A stretch of 55,333 nt of DNA from CBEUVQ01 sp965546615 (GTDB lineage: Bacteria > Bacillota > Desulfotomaculia > Desulfotomaculales > Desulfohalotomaculaceae): positions 1 through 55,333 of the forward strand of contig CBEUVQ010000011.1 of NCBI GenBank assembly GCA_965546615.1, in the 5' to 3' direction. Of this stretch, positions 22,380-31,966 are shown piece by piece. Within the stretch, counting starts at the first letter, position 1. Each line of letters opens with the position of its first letter. The notes beneath the pieces are model-generated. The model made no database searches and was not told where the DNA came from. It was given only the letters and a program-made list of their open reading frames with translations. Position numbers and translations under genes: made by a program.

Positions 22380-22685
22380 TCAAATACCTCTAATTATTGA
22401 GTTTAATATTAACGCCCCCCAAGCGATACTGGTAATCAACACACCCGGATTTCGCCATGCGGCAGCGGCCATAAAAACCAGGGCAGTTGCTTCGATTATC
22501 GAGGAAATATAGCGGCCGCCACTCTTACCGAACCAAGAGTATATCAACGCTCTTACAGTAAACCTAATGACAACCAAGATGATAATTATACATACTGCAC
22601 CGCCGAGGACGCTGTTCATGAAAAAATCAGCAGCCGTTAACTGCTGATAAACCGATTGGTTTATGGTGGAATATAAATCATACAC
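22380..22685 (-). CDS. Small membrane protein between tadB and tadC
   Basis: A 101-residue protein with three hydrophobic segments (SVLGGAVCIIIILVVIRFTV; IIEATALVFMAAAAW; VLITSIAWGALILNSII). No family recognised. Its placement between the two platform genes suggests it is an accessory of the Tad apparatus. Confidence 0.65.
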   Translation of the reverse strand: MYDLYSTINQSVYQQLTAADFFMNSVLGGAVCIIIILVVIRFTVRALIYSWFGKSGGRYISSIIEATALVFMAAAAWRNPGVLITSIAWGALILNSIIRGI

Positions 22686-22702
22686 AAATTACACACCCCC
22701 TT

Positions 22703-23587
22703 TTAAACATAATTTGTATTTTTGAACTTTTGAATTTTATTCAGTGACAGATACCAGCCAATGCCCAGGGCAATAAATCCCGTTAATACTACTACCGGGT
22801 GTTTCTGCACTAAATACCATTGCCCTGTCCAGGGCCCGTACATCAAAAAAAAGTAACCTACAATGACGCAGGTGGAAATGAGCATTTTAAGTTTTAAACC
22901 GCTTATTGAAGCATCGATTTTTCCTCGAATTCGTTCTAAAAACCTAATATGATCAGCAGCAGAAGTTAACGTTTCGCTGGCCTTTTCACCGCCTCCTAAT
23001 TCATTAATGATCCTGATGGCATTACCTAGCTTATCAAGTCCGGGGTAATTAAACTGCTGCTGAGCATCCCGGATTGCTTCACTAGGGCTGGTGCCGCTGG
23101 CTATTGACTCTGCTATATAACCAAAAACATCTCTCACCGGGGAAGGGTGTTCCTCTTTGACAGCAATAAACCCATCCAAAATTGTGCCGGTTCTGGCTAC
23201 AGCCGCCAATTCGCTAACTGCCCGCGGAAACTGTTTGAAGAAAAGCTTCTTTTGGCGATTTTCCTCTACTGTATTTCTGATACGCGGTGCCAGCACAAAT
23301 GAACAGGCGGCAAATACCAATGATGCCTCCGGCGTTAGCGTTAAGCCGATAACAAAAGCAATTACAGAAGCAAGCACCGCTGTTTTTAGCGATCTCTCAC
23401 GCTGTACCGGTGCGATATTCCAAAGCGTATCTAAAAAGAAAGCCTTTTGATCTTTTCCCAAATGATTGGAAATATTACTTTTAGCAGCTTTAATTTTTTC
23501 TGCTAACGGTGTCCGCTCATAACGAAGCAGTATAGCTAAACCAAACGACAGGACAGAAAGGAAAATTAACAGGCTAAATAACAGCAA
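22703..23587 (-). CDS. tadB: Tad inner-membrane platform protein TadB
   Basis: A 294-residue GspF-like protein: N-terminal hydrophobic start (LLFSLLIFLSVLSFGLAILL), two central spans (about 70-105), a cytoplasmic helical domain (LDKLGNAIRIINELGGGEKASETL) and two C-terminal spans (ISTCVIVGYFFLMYG; VVVLTGFIALGIGWYL). The layout and order (tadA-tadB-x-tadC) match Tad loci. Confidence 0.88.
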   Translation of the reverse strand: MLLFSLLIFLSVLSFGLAILLRYERTPLAEKIKAAKSNISNHLGKDQKAFFLDTLWNIAPVQRERSLKTAVLASVIAFVIGLTLTPEASLVFAACSFVLAPRIRNTVEENRQKKLFFKQFPRAVSELAAVARTGTILDGFIAVKEEHPSPVRDVFGYIAESIASGTSPSEAIRDAQQQFNYPGLDKLGNAIRIINELGGGEKASETLTSAADHIRFLERIRGKIDASISGLKLKMLISTCVIVGYFFLMYGPWTGQWYLVQKHPVVVLTGFIALGIGWYLSLNKIQKFKNTNYV

Positions 23588-23600
23588 TTATCCTCCCTCC

Positions 23601-24209
23601 TTACCTATTTGGTGGCAGCAGCTCACACCAAACAAATTTATCGGAACTCTGCGCTGTTTTAATCTTTAGGGCGTCGGCTGCTGATACTGCCAAAACTACT
23701 GCGTTTACTCCTGATTCTTCATTCGGTACGTCAAGAACTTCAGCACGATTGGTTAATTCTTCATTGCTTGCATCTTTCGCCGCTGCTTTAACGCTAACTT
23801 TATCTCCGCGCCTTAAACTGTTACCTACCGTTGTGTCAGCTGATGGAGGCAGGGCAATTGCTACCTTGTCACCGTCTAACGTACCAAGCCTAGCTGCTAA
23901 ACCTGCACCTGAACTTGGTTGAAACATGGACATGCGCAGCGGCGTGCCGGCCGGAATAAAGCCTTTGGCTACCATACCTTTTAATTGTTTCGCATCAGTA
24001 ATTGAATCGCTTTTTAAAGAACCGGCCGGTTCTTTGGACATGGCAACCATCCTTCCGGTAGGTGCCTCGTCAGCGTTTATGTCTTGCGAGGCAACTATTA
24101 CCGGCACCATTTTGGCTACGGTGTTGTATCCGTATACCCCTACAAAAGCTGCCAGAATTGCAAAGAAAACAGCTAAAACAAAAAAAATCTTATAATTTTT
24201 CTGCTTCAT
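23601..24209 (-). CDS. cpaB: CpaB/RcpC-like pilus assembly protein
   Basis: 202 residues. An N-terminal membrane helix (FFVLAVFFAILAAFVGVYGY) precedes a SAF-type domain (VPVIVASQDINADEAPTGRMV... KGFIPAGTPLR) and a C-terminal barrel (RGDKVSVKAAA... ALKIKTAQSS). CpaB/RcpC supports pilus assembly outside the membrane. It lies directly upstream of tadB and downstream of tadA. Confidence 0.88.
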   Translation of the reverse strand: MKQKNYKIFFVLAVFFAILAAFVGVYGYNTVAKMVPVIVASQDINADEAPTGRMVAMSKEPAGSLKSDSITDAKQLKGMVAKGFIPAGTPLRMSMFQPSSGAGLAARLGTLDGDKVAIALPPSADTTVGNSLRRGDKVSVKAAAKDASNEELTNRAEVLDVPNEESGVNAVVLAVSAADALKIKTAQSSDKFVWCELLPPNR

Positions 24210-24213
24210 CTTC

Positions 24214-25542
24214 TCACCTCTTAATATTAAAAATTTGAAGCGGCAAATGAATTTTATGGCGGGCCATTTTGCTGATTACCCGTTTAGGTACGTACCCTGT
24301 GGGTATCATTTCACCGCCACGACGGACAAAAATGTCTTTTACTTCTACCGGTTCCCCGCTTGAAGTCTGCACTTCAGAGATATGCGTGCATACCCTTTTT
24401 TCGGATTGTGTCATCGGGTCATATTCCTTGGCCAGCTGAACAACAATGTCAATGGCGGAACCGATAATCATGTTTCTTGTCGCTTGATCCATACCGGCTG
24501 CTTCATAAGATTGCCCCATTAGCATCGGAATTTGTACACGCACGGCGTGTTCGGGGCTCTCAGCGTGCAGAGTACCCATGCCGCTTTGACCGGTTGCCAT
24601 AGCTCTTAGCATATAAAAAATAGCCCCATCTCTTACTTCGGCAACCAGTATTCTGGTAGCCCGACTTTGCAGGGCGTGTTTCAAAATATAGTCAAATTTT
24701 ATTTCCCCTTTACCTTCGATGTTTGCAGGCCGTGCAACATAATTCCGTAAGTATGAGTGTTCCAGCGGACATTCTCGCACTTCTTCAACCAGAACCGGCA
24801 GCTCTAACCTGCCGAATTCATGACCCAGTACTGCAATCATTGTAGTTTTACCTGTACCCATCGGGCCGGTAAATACCATATTGACAAATCCTCGTGTTGC
24901 TAACTTTAAAAATTCCGCAGCTGCTTTAGAGTACGTTGTAGGAACCATTCCATCAATACTGCCGATATAGACAAACTTTCGGAAGGCGATGTTTGTACTT
25001 TCTGTAAGCGGCGGTACTGAGATAGCCACCCGGTGTCTTTTAGTACCGTCTTTAATGCTTAATGATATTGAAGGGTTAGATTCATCTACTTTACGTTTGC
25101 CGAGATAGCACAATCGTTCAACAAATAGCCTTAGATGAGCTTCGCTGCGAAATGTAAGCTTAGCCGGATAAAGCCTACCATCTTCCTCGTAAACTATTTT
25201 GTCAGGACCGGTCACCACTATATCTGTCACTTTGTCTTTATGTCTTATCAATTCCTCCAGCGGACCAAATCCTTCTAACTCATTTTTAATTAGTCTTGCG
25301 ATCTGCGTTCGGTCAGATAGTGTTAAATCCGAATGGTGTTCTAATAAAAAACGGCTCAGCTCTGATTCCAGAGTAGAACCGGAAAGTTGCTTCCCTTTTT
25401 GATAAATATTCAAAACATGATGCCGACAGGCATCGATTGTGTCTTCCATACTGGTGAAAACTTTATCCTCAACCAGTCTTTGCTGTCGCTGTCCTAAAAT
25501 ATCGGAAATGCCGGATAATCCTGTGAAGTTGGGCATATTCAA
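24214..25542 (-). CDS. tadA: Tad pilus assembly ATPase TadA/CpaF
   Basis: A 442-residue GSPII_E/VirB11-type ATPase. It has an N-terminal domain, Walker A TGPMGTGKTT near residue 225, an Asp box EEVRECPLE, Walker B-like RILVAEVRDG and the His box TGQSGMGTLHAESPE. It powers pilus extension and probably retraction. The gene leads the canonical Tad block and follows the ATPase array by about 12 bp. Confidence 0.92.
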   Translation of the reverse strand: MNMPNFTGLSGISDILGQRQQRLVEDKVFTSMEDTIDACRHHVLNIYQKGKQLSGSTLESELSRFLLEHHSDLTLSDRTQIARLIKNELEGFGPLEELIRHKDKVTDIVVTGPDKIVYEEDGRLYPAKLTFRSEAHLRLFVERLCYLGKRKVDESNPSISLSIKDGTKRHRVAISVPPLTESTNIAFRKFVYIGSIDGMVPTTYSKAAAEFLKLATRGFVNMVFTGPMGTGKTTMIAVLGHEFGRLELPVLVEEVRECPLEHSYLRNYVARPANIEGKGEIKFDYILKHALQSRATRILVAEVRDGAIFYMLRAMATGQSGMGTLHAESPEHAVRVQIPMLMGQSYEAAGMDQATRNMIIGSAIDIVVQLAKEYDPMTQSEKRVCTHISEVQTSSGEPVEVKDIFVRRGGEMIPTGYVPKRVISKMARHKIHLPLQIFNIKR

Positions 25543-25553
25543 TAAACCTTCCC

Positions 25554-26933
25554 TTACAGATTGACTATCCTTTTAAAGATTTTAAATAGACCGCCGTTAC
25601 TCGCAGTATTTTTATTTTGCCTAAATACTTCTTTAGGAAATATATGATACAGCAGCTTTTCCATTTCCTTTGTAAACGGCAGGTCATGGCAGCCAAGGTA
25701 CGGCACTGTGGCATTACAGGACAGCATTTTAAAAACCCCTTCATCATGGGGAAAAATTGCTACTACCGGATAGCCCTTAGTGATATTCGGCAGCTCTTTT
25801 TCTAATTTATAAGGGTAATCTTTGGGAACCTCATTGATACACAAAGAGATGATGGGGCTCCCTTGAATCATATTTATTGTGCTGGTTGTAAAATCAGCTA
25901 AGCTGTCTAACACGCAAAGCTCAGCAGAACTTAGAATAATTATTTCGTCAGAGGATTCCATTGCTGATAAAGTAGCGTTTGACAAGGTATTACCGCCATC
26001 AACCAACACAAAGCTGAAGTGTCTTTTCAGCACTTCAATTACTTTTTGCACCAATTCATAAGTTACTTCTTTTGCATCCATAATTGTTCTTACCGGCGGT
26101 AGAACAAATAGGTTTTTATGGTTTGGCACCTGTACTAAGCAGGAATCAACCAACTGTCTGTCGTGACGCAGCTCCCATGGGAATTTTGACCAGGCTGACA
26201 ATGTTTTTTCAGCCGGAATACGTGTTTTTCGGTAGGTATCAAACACTTTTTCATCAATTTCTATAATGTTTGATTTATCCGGACCGATAATGCCAAAATA
26301 TCTGATAACATCTCCGTAATCCCGGTTGAAATCCAGGTCAAGTATTACCCCTCGCATGTTGGTGAGGGTAGCAATACTTTTGGCCAGTGATACCGTTGTT
26401 GTACTTTTACCGATACCTCCTTTCTGTCCAAAGATAGTAATCGTTTTTTTGTCTACCGCAACAACCTTATTTTTATCTTCTCTTTCCCTGATAATATCAA
26501 CCCTTGCCCGAAGTATTTCAGATTCCTGGTTACTGTTTGTTAAGTCATTTTGCCGATTAACACCCCGGGATACTGCTGCCTTAGATTGAAAAAACCTTTC
26601 AATTGTACTTAATTCGCTTCCGCCAGGGGCAATTTTAATTCTGTACCGTGCCCATTTTTTATACGCTGCTGCAGGATTTTGAGTGGATACAAAAATAACT
26701 GCCTTTATCTGGTTTCTGGTAATTACATCAGCCAGCAGAGCAATGTTGTCGTCATCAAAGCCTAATAAAACGGCATCAACACCGGCTGCTCGTGTTTCTA
26801 AAACTTCTACTGTAGTCGATGGTTCGGTAGTTTCGTTTACGATACGTGTGTTGGTATATTTTTGCTGCTGGATGCGGATATAGTCGGTAAAATCCCGCGG
26901 CCCGGCGACAAGTAATTTGATCAGTTTCAACAC
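25554..26933 (-). CDS. CpaE/TadZ-like MinD-family ATPase with intact P-loop
   Basis: 459 residues. The N-terminal 120 residues form a pseudo-receiver-like fold. The MinD/ParA domain follows with the full deviant Walker A GQKGGIGKSTTTVSLA (about 168-183) and GVILDLDFNRDYGD. TadZ/CpaE proteins place the Tad machine in the cell. This is the last of three similar ATPases in a row and the only one that keeps both P-loop lysines. Confidence 0.82.
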   Translation of the reverse strand: MLKLIKLLVAGPRDFTDYIRIQQQKYTNTRIVNETTEPSTTVEVLETRAAGVDAVLLGFDDDNIALLADVITRNQIKAVIFVSTQNPAAAYKKWARYRIKIAPGGSELSTIERFFQSKAAVSRGVNRQNDLTNSNQESEILRARVDIIREREDKNKVVAVDKKTITIFGQKGGIGKSTTTVSLAKSIATLTNMRGVILDLDFNRDYGDVIRYFGIIGPDKSNIIEIDEKVFDTYRKTRIPAEKTLSAWSKFPWELRHDRQLVDSCLVQVPNHKNLFVLPPVRTIMDAKEVTYELVQKVIEVLKRHFSFVLVDGGNTLSNATLSAMESSDEIIILSSAELCVLDSLADFTTSTINMIQGSPIISLCINEVPKDYPYKLEKELPNITKGYPVVAIFPHDEGVFKMLSCNATVPYLGCHDLPFTKEMEKLLYHIFPKEVFRQNKNTASNGGLFKIFKRIVNL

Positions 26934-26960
26934 GCTCCTTTCTTTTTTGTCATGCCAAAA

Positions 26961-27998
26961 TCAACTATCAATTACTGCTGCTAATTCCCCGATACCTTGA
27001 GCAATAACATCACTTTTGTGGTAAGCAGGTTCTCCGGAACTTAATCCTGCTTGACAGCCATCAATATCGCATCTAATCATGATTATGTCGGAACCGACAA
27101 AGGCACGTACAACTTCAATATCAACTTCAGGCACAGCTTTGTTATATACAAAGATTGCTTGCTCATTTAATTCGATAAGAGGTTCTACCGCCTGGGGAAT
27201 ATCATAATCCATGACGGCAATAACTTTTTCGGAATTAACCGCCTTTAAAATGCCTTCGGGTATTTCTGCCGGTAAGTCAACAATTACTCTTCTGTATTTT
27301 GCTCTGAGTTCGCTAACCAGTTGGTTAATGATTTCAGGGGCGGTATTCCAAACCGAACCTACCGGTGCAAATACATCGCAAAATGGTGATTGTAAAAATC
27401 GCAGGCCGTCTTGCATCTCAAGTGAAAGCCCTGTATGGCGGTAGGCTGCTGCCGGTGAACCTAAATCCAAAACTGCAACCGTTTGATTTATTTCCCGATA
27501 GTGGGCAGCTAAACTCATGGCGATTGTAGTGCGGCCAACACCGCCACGACTACCTATAAAAGAGATTACTTTAATTCTTTGTACTGCTTTTATTTCACCC
27601 CAGTAATCACTTTGCAGTTCATTATCTGCCGGAGCATTATTAACTATCTGCATTAGCTTTTCGGCAATCTGTTGAATGCTGATCTTTTGCCCTGCGGGAA
27701 TAAATAAAAGATTATCTTCCGGCACGCCTAAAGAAATAGCAATATCAGCAAAGTTAAAACCTGCTTCATTGTCCGTTCCTGGTATTACTAAACAGCGGTT
27801 GGGGTCAGTGATATATTGGCTTGGATCATTTACACCGCCCATTGAATTTTTGCGAACTATAAGCGTTGCTGTTGGTTGTTCACCTTTAAACCTTTCAGCA
27901 CTGCAGTTAATACCGGTTAGCTGAGCAAGTTTATTATTGAATCGGTCAAACATCGGTGTGTATATATACAAAAAATCATCTCCTTTTGAAATTGCCAA
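26961..27998 (-). CDS. Degenerate CpaE/TadZ-like ATPase
   Basis: 345 residues with the same overall plan. The P-loop reads GSRGGVGRTT, so both the signature lysine and the nucleotide-binding lysine are arginine; ATP hydrolysis is unlikely. The later VLDLGSPAAAYRHTG and VIVDLPAE stretches keep the fold. It overlaps the neighbouring ATPase gene by 23 bp. It may act as a structural partner of the intact paralogue. Confidence 0.78.
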   Translation of the reverse strand: MAISKGDDFLYIYTPMFDRFNNKLAQLTGINCSAERFKGEQPTATLIVRKNSMGGVNDPSQYITDPNRCLVIPGTDNEAGFNFADIAISLGVPEDNLLFIPAGQKISIQQIAEKLMQIVNNAPADNELQSDYWGEIKAVQRIKVISFIGSRGGVGRTTIAMSLAAHYREINQTVAVLDLGSPAAAYRHTGLSLEMQDGLRFLQSPFCDVFAPVGSVWNTAPEIINQLVSELRAKYRRVIVDLPAEIPEGILKAVNSEKVIAVMDYDIPQAVEPLIELNEQAIFVYNKAVPEVDIEVVRAFVGSDIIMIRCDIDGCQAGLSSGEPAYHKSDVIAQGIGELAAVIDS

Positions 27999-29244
27999 AT
28001 ATTTTTTGAAGAAATGATTTATTTTGGCTTACAGCTGGTGCTTCCAAACCGAATGGCAGTATATTGGCCGCATACTGCTTAACGGCTTCGCCGGAAAGAC
28101 TGCCCGGTAATTGAACGGGAAGCTTATGCTGTTTCTTTGCTGCGTTTAATCCTTGATCATCCAGAGGTATTTCAAAATAGCTGTCAAACCCCAGTTTCTT
28201 TGCCACTTCTCCCGGGGTAAAGTAACCGGTTGGTGATACTTTATTTACTACTAAACTCATTTTGTCGTTATATCCGCCTTCCTGTTTTAGGAAGTGTGAT
28301 ATCTTGCCGATAGTTTTCTCACTTTGGCCTCCTATCAGCATTATGATATCGGCCATTTTTAGTGCTACTCTTGCATGTGGTGAAAAACCGTCTACGCCTA
28401 AATCGACCACTACAAAGCCGAATATCTCAGAAATTGTATAAAGCAGATCTTCAATTTCCGACTCTGCTAAATCTCTCCCGGCATAAGGATATGAAGGAAT
28501 AACGTATAACCCGCTGTTGTGTTTAAGTATGTTTTGTTTAATAGAAACCGCATATTTTCTCCAGTCAGATACTGTTGCCCATCCGTTTTTTGGTACTACA
28601 GCTTTTTTATCAATAACTTTTGTTCGGTCAGAAACGCTAACTAAGCCTGTTGCAGTATCCAGGTCCCCGTACCCTAAATCTAAGTCTACTGCTACAGAAG
28701 GTATGCCTTTTAATGCTGCATAGCAGCCGATTGCTGAGGAAACAAAGGTTTTACCTATACCACCTTCTGCAGAAAATGATACTGCAATTACAGCTCGTCT
28801 TGAATGCTGCTGCAGTATGTCCGGCGGCTCTTGCTGAAATTTTATTGGTGTTTCTTTTTCAGGAAGATTAATCGTTTTTTTCATAACGGACGTTTGCAGC
28901 TTTGATTTTTCCTGAAGTGCTGCCGTTGACTCATAATCGAATTCATCAAAGAAGAAAAAATCATCTTCTCCGTTATTAGTGCCGGTATTTAAAAGTTTCG
29001 ATACTTCCACCTGTAATTGATCAATAGTAACTGATTTTGCAGCTGATGTTTTTAATGCTTTTGCCTCCCGGTAATTTAGCATAGCTGTCGTTACAGCTAT
29101 TACCGGAATACCGCTGATTTGCTCAAGCATATGGAGATTCCCCGGTATTTCAATAACTGCACAGCTGGCTTTTTTTATATCATCAGTTATTGGAAATCCA
29201 TCAATTTGTGCTTTTACTGTTTCAGAACCGCAAAAATATATCAA
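27976..29244 (-). CDS. CpaE/TadZ-like ATPase with altered signature lysine
   Basis: 422 residues with a pseudo-receiver-like N-terminus and a MinD domain. The P-loop is AEGGIGKTFVSSA: the second lysine is kept but the signature lysine of the KGGxGK motif is glutamate. DLDLGYGDLDTATG is the switch-like motif. Loss of the signature lysine would disturb dimer-dependent hydrolysis in this family. Probably a Tad-positioning component. Confidence 0.78.
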   Translation of the reverse strand: MIYFCGSETVKAQIDGFPITDDIKKASCAVIEIPGNLHMLEQISGIPVIAVTTAMLNYREAKALKTSAAKSVTIDQLQVEVSKLLNTGTNNGEDDFFFFDEFDYESTAALQEKSKLQTSVMKKTINLPEKETPIKFQQEPPDILQQHSRRAVIAVSFSAEGGIGKTFVSSAIGCYAALKGIPSVAVDLDLGYGDLDTATGLVSVSDRTKVIDKKAVVPKNGWATVSDWRKYAVSIKQNILKHNSGLYVIPSYPYAGRDLAESEIEDLLYTISEIFGFVVVDLGVDGFSPHARVALKMADIIMLIGGQSEKTIGKISHFLKQEGGYNDKMSLVVNKVSPTGYFTPGEVAKKLGFDSYFEIPLDDQGLNAAKKQHKLPVQLPGSLSGEAVKQYAANILPFGLEAPAVSQNKSFLQKIFGNFKRR

Positions 29245-29253
29245 TTAATTCAC

Positions 29254-30087
29254 CTACCCTCTAAAAATTAAAAATCTCTCAGTTCTTAACTGAGAAATTA
29301 CATCTTCCGCAGCAAGTATAATAACCTTCTTTTTTTGACTTACGGCAGCATTTACTATGTCTTTTAAAGCTCGGAAGTCCCGCTCTTCCCATTCAATGTC
29401 CTCACGTTCATACGGTATAGTATAAAGCTCTGTCTTTCTATTTACTTTGACAGGTGCGGCAGCCAGCCCGATCCGCCAATCGTGCTGCCATTGTGTACTA
29501 GGATCTATGCCAATCATATTAGCCAGCGAGCCCTTTTCAGCATCTATAATTACTAAAGCCTTTTTGTTTTTTCTAATTAAATTAAGGATTTGTTCATTAG
29601 ACGTTGCTTCAGTTAAAATAACATTTTTATTGTTTAATTCGTCCTCTATATTTAAAGGCTCGTACTTATGTTCCGACAGTGTTATTTCTCTGAATAATTT
29701 CGGCACATCTCCTAAGGTGGCCGGATTGCGCAGCCGGTAAATTAATTTTTTCGGATCTACTTCATCGAACACAAAGTCGTATATACCATAAGGAATTAAC
29801 TTTGCTAAAAAAGAGCGGGTTTCTTGGTGCTCAATGTCACCCGGTAAAACAATTACCCTGTTGCCTCTCTCGCGTAGGATTTTAATTGCCTTCAAAAGAT
29901 CATCTTGATCTCCTAAGAGAATTGAAACTATTACTGTGTCTGCATTCACCTTGCAGGCAACATCAGCCAGCACTTCAGCACTATAACAATCACCTACTAT
30001 TTGCAGATTATCTTTTTGCAGTATTTCTCTAAGGTTTTGATTAATGTCAATATCGCTGCTAGCTCCGGCAGCAAGCAGTATCCTCAT
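29254..30087 (-). CDS. Pseudo-receiver protein of the Tad ATPase array
   Basis: 277 residues. The N-terminal ~115 residues resemble a CheY-like receiver (MRILLAAGASSD, ADTVIVSILLGDQDDLLKAI, GIYDFVF). In place of the phosphorylatable Asp there is VSILLG, and no acidic pocket is visible. The C-terminal half has ALVIIDAEKGSLANM, a remnant of a MinD-like fold without P-loop. It starts the ATPase array. Start: TAAGGAGGT before the ATG. Confidence 0.65.
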   Translation of the reverse strand: MRILLAAGASSDIDINQNLREILQKDNLQIVGDCYSAEVLADVACKVNADTVIVSILLGDQDDLLKAIKILRERGNRVIVLPGDIEHQETRSFLAKLIPYGIYDFVFDEVDPKKLIYRLRNPATLGDVPKLFREITLSEHKYEPLNIEDELNNKNVILTEATSNEQILNLIRKNKKALVIIDAEKGSLANMIGIDPSTQWQHDWRIGLAAAPVKVNRKTELYTIPYEREDIEWEERDFRALKDIVNAAVSQKKKVIILAAEDVISQLRTERFLIFRG

Positions 30088-30103
30088 ATCTCTACCTCCT
30101 TAA

Positions 30104-30130
30104 TAAAAAATGAACCGCCGTTAGGCGGTT
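30104..30130 (-). terminator. Hairpin between the hydrolase and the ATPase array
   Basis: AACCGCC (30113-30119) pairs with GGCGGTT (30124-30130); a TTTTTTATTAAGG tail follows on the minus strand, merging with the ribosome site of the next gene. Confidence 0.7.
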
Positions 30131-31920
30131 TACTCCCGAAATATCAGCATTGGATCAATTGGCTGTCCCGAATGTCCCCCTAAGGATAAATCTCTTACCT
30201 CAAAGTGTAAGTGGGGTGCGGTAGATGTTCCGGTTGATCCTACTGCTCCAATTACATCACCGATATTTACTTCATCTCCTTTCTTAACGTTTAAAGCACT
30301 TAAGTGTCCATATAAGTATAGGTAGTTTTCGTCTCGGATAGTTATATACAGTCCGTATCCCTGCTCCTGATTATTTGGGTTTTCCCATCCGGCAAAGGTA
30401 ACTCTACCCGTTGCAGCCGATACAACTGCTGCTCCGGCAGGTGCTCCAATGTCAATGCCGCTGTGAAATTTTTGCTCTCCCCAGATAGGATGTAATCTCA
30501 TTCCAAAAGGAGATGTTATAGTGTTGTATCCCGGCACCGGCCATCTTGTACTGCCGGCTCTAAATTTATCGGCGTATTCCCAAATTTTTGAGGCATATTC
30601 CTCACGGCATCTCTCTTCCGCATTTTTGCCTCTAAAACCGCCGTAAAAAGTTAGTACAGACAGCGTTTGTTCCCGCCAGTTATCAACTTCCCAATTAACA
30701 TTTTTAAGCCCCTGTTCGCCTAACATATATGCTCCTACAAAAATTTGTGCGCGAGGATTATCACGGTCTAAATCCGGATCAAAATTCAACAGTTTTGCAT
30801 ATACCGGCCAGTTATCCTGGGATATCTGCATTAATCCATAGCATCCGCTTTCGGCGTTTTCAGCCTGCGGATTAAATGAAGATTCCTTGTAGGCTACCGC
30901 TGCTAAAAACCACCAAGGAATCCCAAATCTTTCTTCAGCTTCTTTAAAAAAAGGCACCAATTCCGGCGGAATGGTAGACTGAGAAAGATATTTGCCGGAT
31001 AAGTTTTGACTAATAAGCCACTCTAACCATTCCGCCTGCTCATTAAAACCACTGCCCGCCTCCCATACTGCTTGGCGGGCTGCTGCCAAATCATTTGAAT
31101 CATCATCAATCTGATATTCTTTTTTCATCCAGTCCTCTAATCGCTGCCATTTGTTTGGCAGTATTTGCTGCACATCCTTTAACACTTCTTCAGTAACGGT
31201 GGTTTTGTTTTTACCTGAGCCAAAGGTTTTGGTTTTCCATTTATAGTGATATTGATAATGTCCCTGAATAGTATATGCCTCCACCAAAAGATACCTAACC
31301 GAAACAGTTGTTTCTCTTTTCCCTTCTTCATCGGTAGAACTAACTATTCGTTTTGATTTTTTGTAAAAAAAGTAAGGATGCAAATCTTTTGCTGTTTTTT
31401 TCTGCATGAATTTCGTTATTTCCGATAAATTATTGGCGTAAGCATTATATAACGTTGCAGCATGAACCTGCCCCCAAAGAAGTTTTAGTTTTTTGTCATT
31501 GCCGTAACTATCTCTAAGCGAACCGATATATTCAACTCCCGTACCCGGATAAAATGACTGGTTGGGAGATGCTTCGTAAGCATTGCCATCTGACGGCCCA
31601 ATAGCCTTTTCATTAACTACCCAGGTATCTTTAATGTTATATTCGTTGCAAAATTTAATATAGTTTTCTCTTAGTTCTTCGTCTTTTTCTTTGTTTTCTA
31701 TTACCCCCGCTAAAATCGGCAGCTGCTTTTTATCATCAACAACCGGAAAGGCTGAATATATTGCAGCAATAATAGCAAAAAGCATAAAAAAAATCAGGAG
31801 GATGATGATAATGAGCGGCAAATACGGTTTAATTAATTTTGCTGCCAGCTTAAATATTAATTTACCCAGCTTTTTAGCTTGTTTAAGAACCTCTTTTTCT
31901 ATTTGATCGCTGTTCATCAT
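30130..31920 (-). CDS. T4SS cell-wall hydrolase: lytic transglycosylase plus M23 peptidase
   Basis: A 596-residue bifunctional hydrolase. A membrane helix near residues 35-58 (PLIIIILLIFFMLFAIIAAIY) anchors it. An SLT-type domain (about 325-440) has the catalytic Glu in VAYKESSFNP and GLMQIS. A C-terminal M23 domain has HSGIDIGAPAG and HLHFEVRD metal motifs. Such enzymes cut peptidoglycan for the conjugation channel in Gram-positive T4SS (Tn916 Orf14 type). Its order next to VirB6/VirB4 fits this. Confidence 0.92.
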   Translation of the reverse strand: MMNSDQIEKEVLKQAKKLGKLIFKLAAKLIKPYLPLIIIILLIFFMLFAIIAAIYSAFPVVDDKKQLPILAGVIENKEKDEELRENYIKFCNEYNIKDTWVVNEKAIGPSDGNAYEASPNQSFYPGTGVEYIGSLRDSYGNDKKLKLLWGQVHAATLYNAYANNLSEITKFMQKKTAKDLHPYFFYKKSKRIVSSTDEEGKRETTVSVRYLLVEAYTIQGHYQYHYKWKTKTFGSGKNKTTVTEEVLKDVQQILPNKWQRLEDWMKKEYQIDDDSNDLAAARQAVWEAGSGFNEQAEWLEWLISQNLSGKYLSQSTIPPELVPFFKEAEERFGIPWWFLAAVAYKESSFNPQAENAESGCYGLMQISQDNWPVYAKLLNFDPDLDRDNPRAQIFVGAYMLGEQGLKNVNWEVDNWREQTLSVLTFYGGFRGKNAEERCREEYASKIWEYADKFRAGSTRWPVPGYNTITSPFGMRLHPIWGEQKFHSGIDIGAPAGAAVVSAATGRVTFAGWENPNNQEQGYGLYITIRDENYLYLYGHLSALNVKKGDEVNIGDVIGAVGSTGTSTAPHLHFEVRDLSLGGHSGQPIDPMLIFRE

Positions 31921-31931
31921 CTTATCCCCCT

Positions 31932-31964
31932 ATAAAAAATAAAACCCGGCTAATGCCGGATTTA
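31932..31964 (-). terminator. Hairpin before the cell-wall hydrolase gene
   Basis: CCGGC (31946-31950) and GCCGG (31955-31959), extended by AAT/ATT across one mismatch; TTTTATTTTTTATA follows on the minus strand. Confidence 0.6.
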
Positions 31965-31966
31965 AG

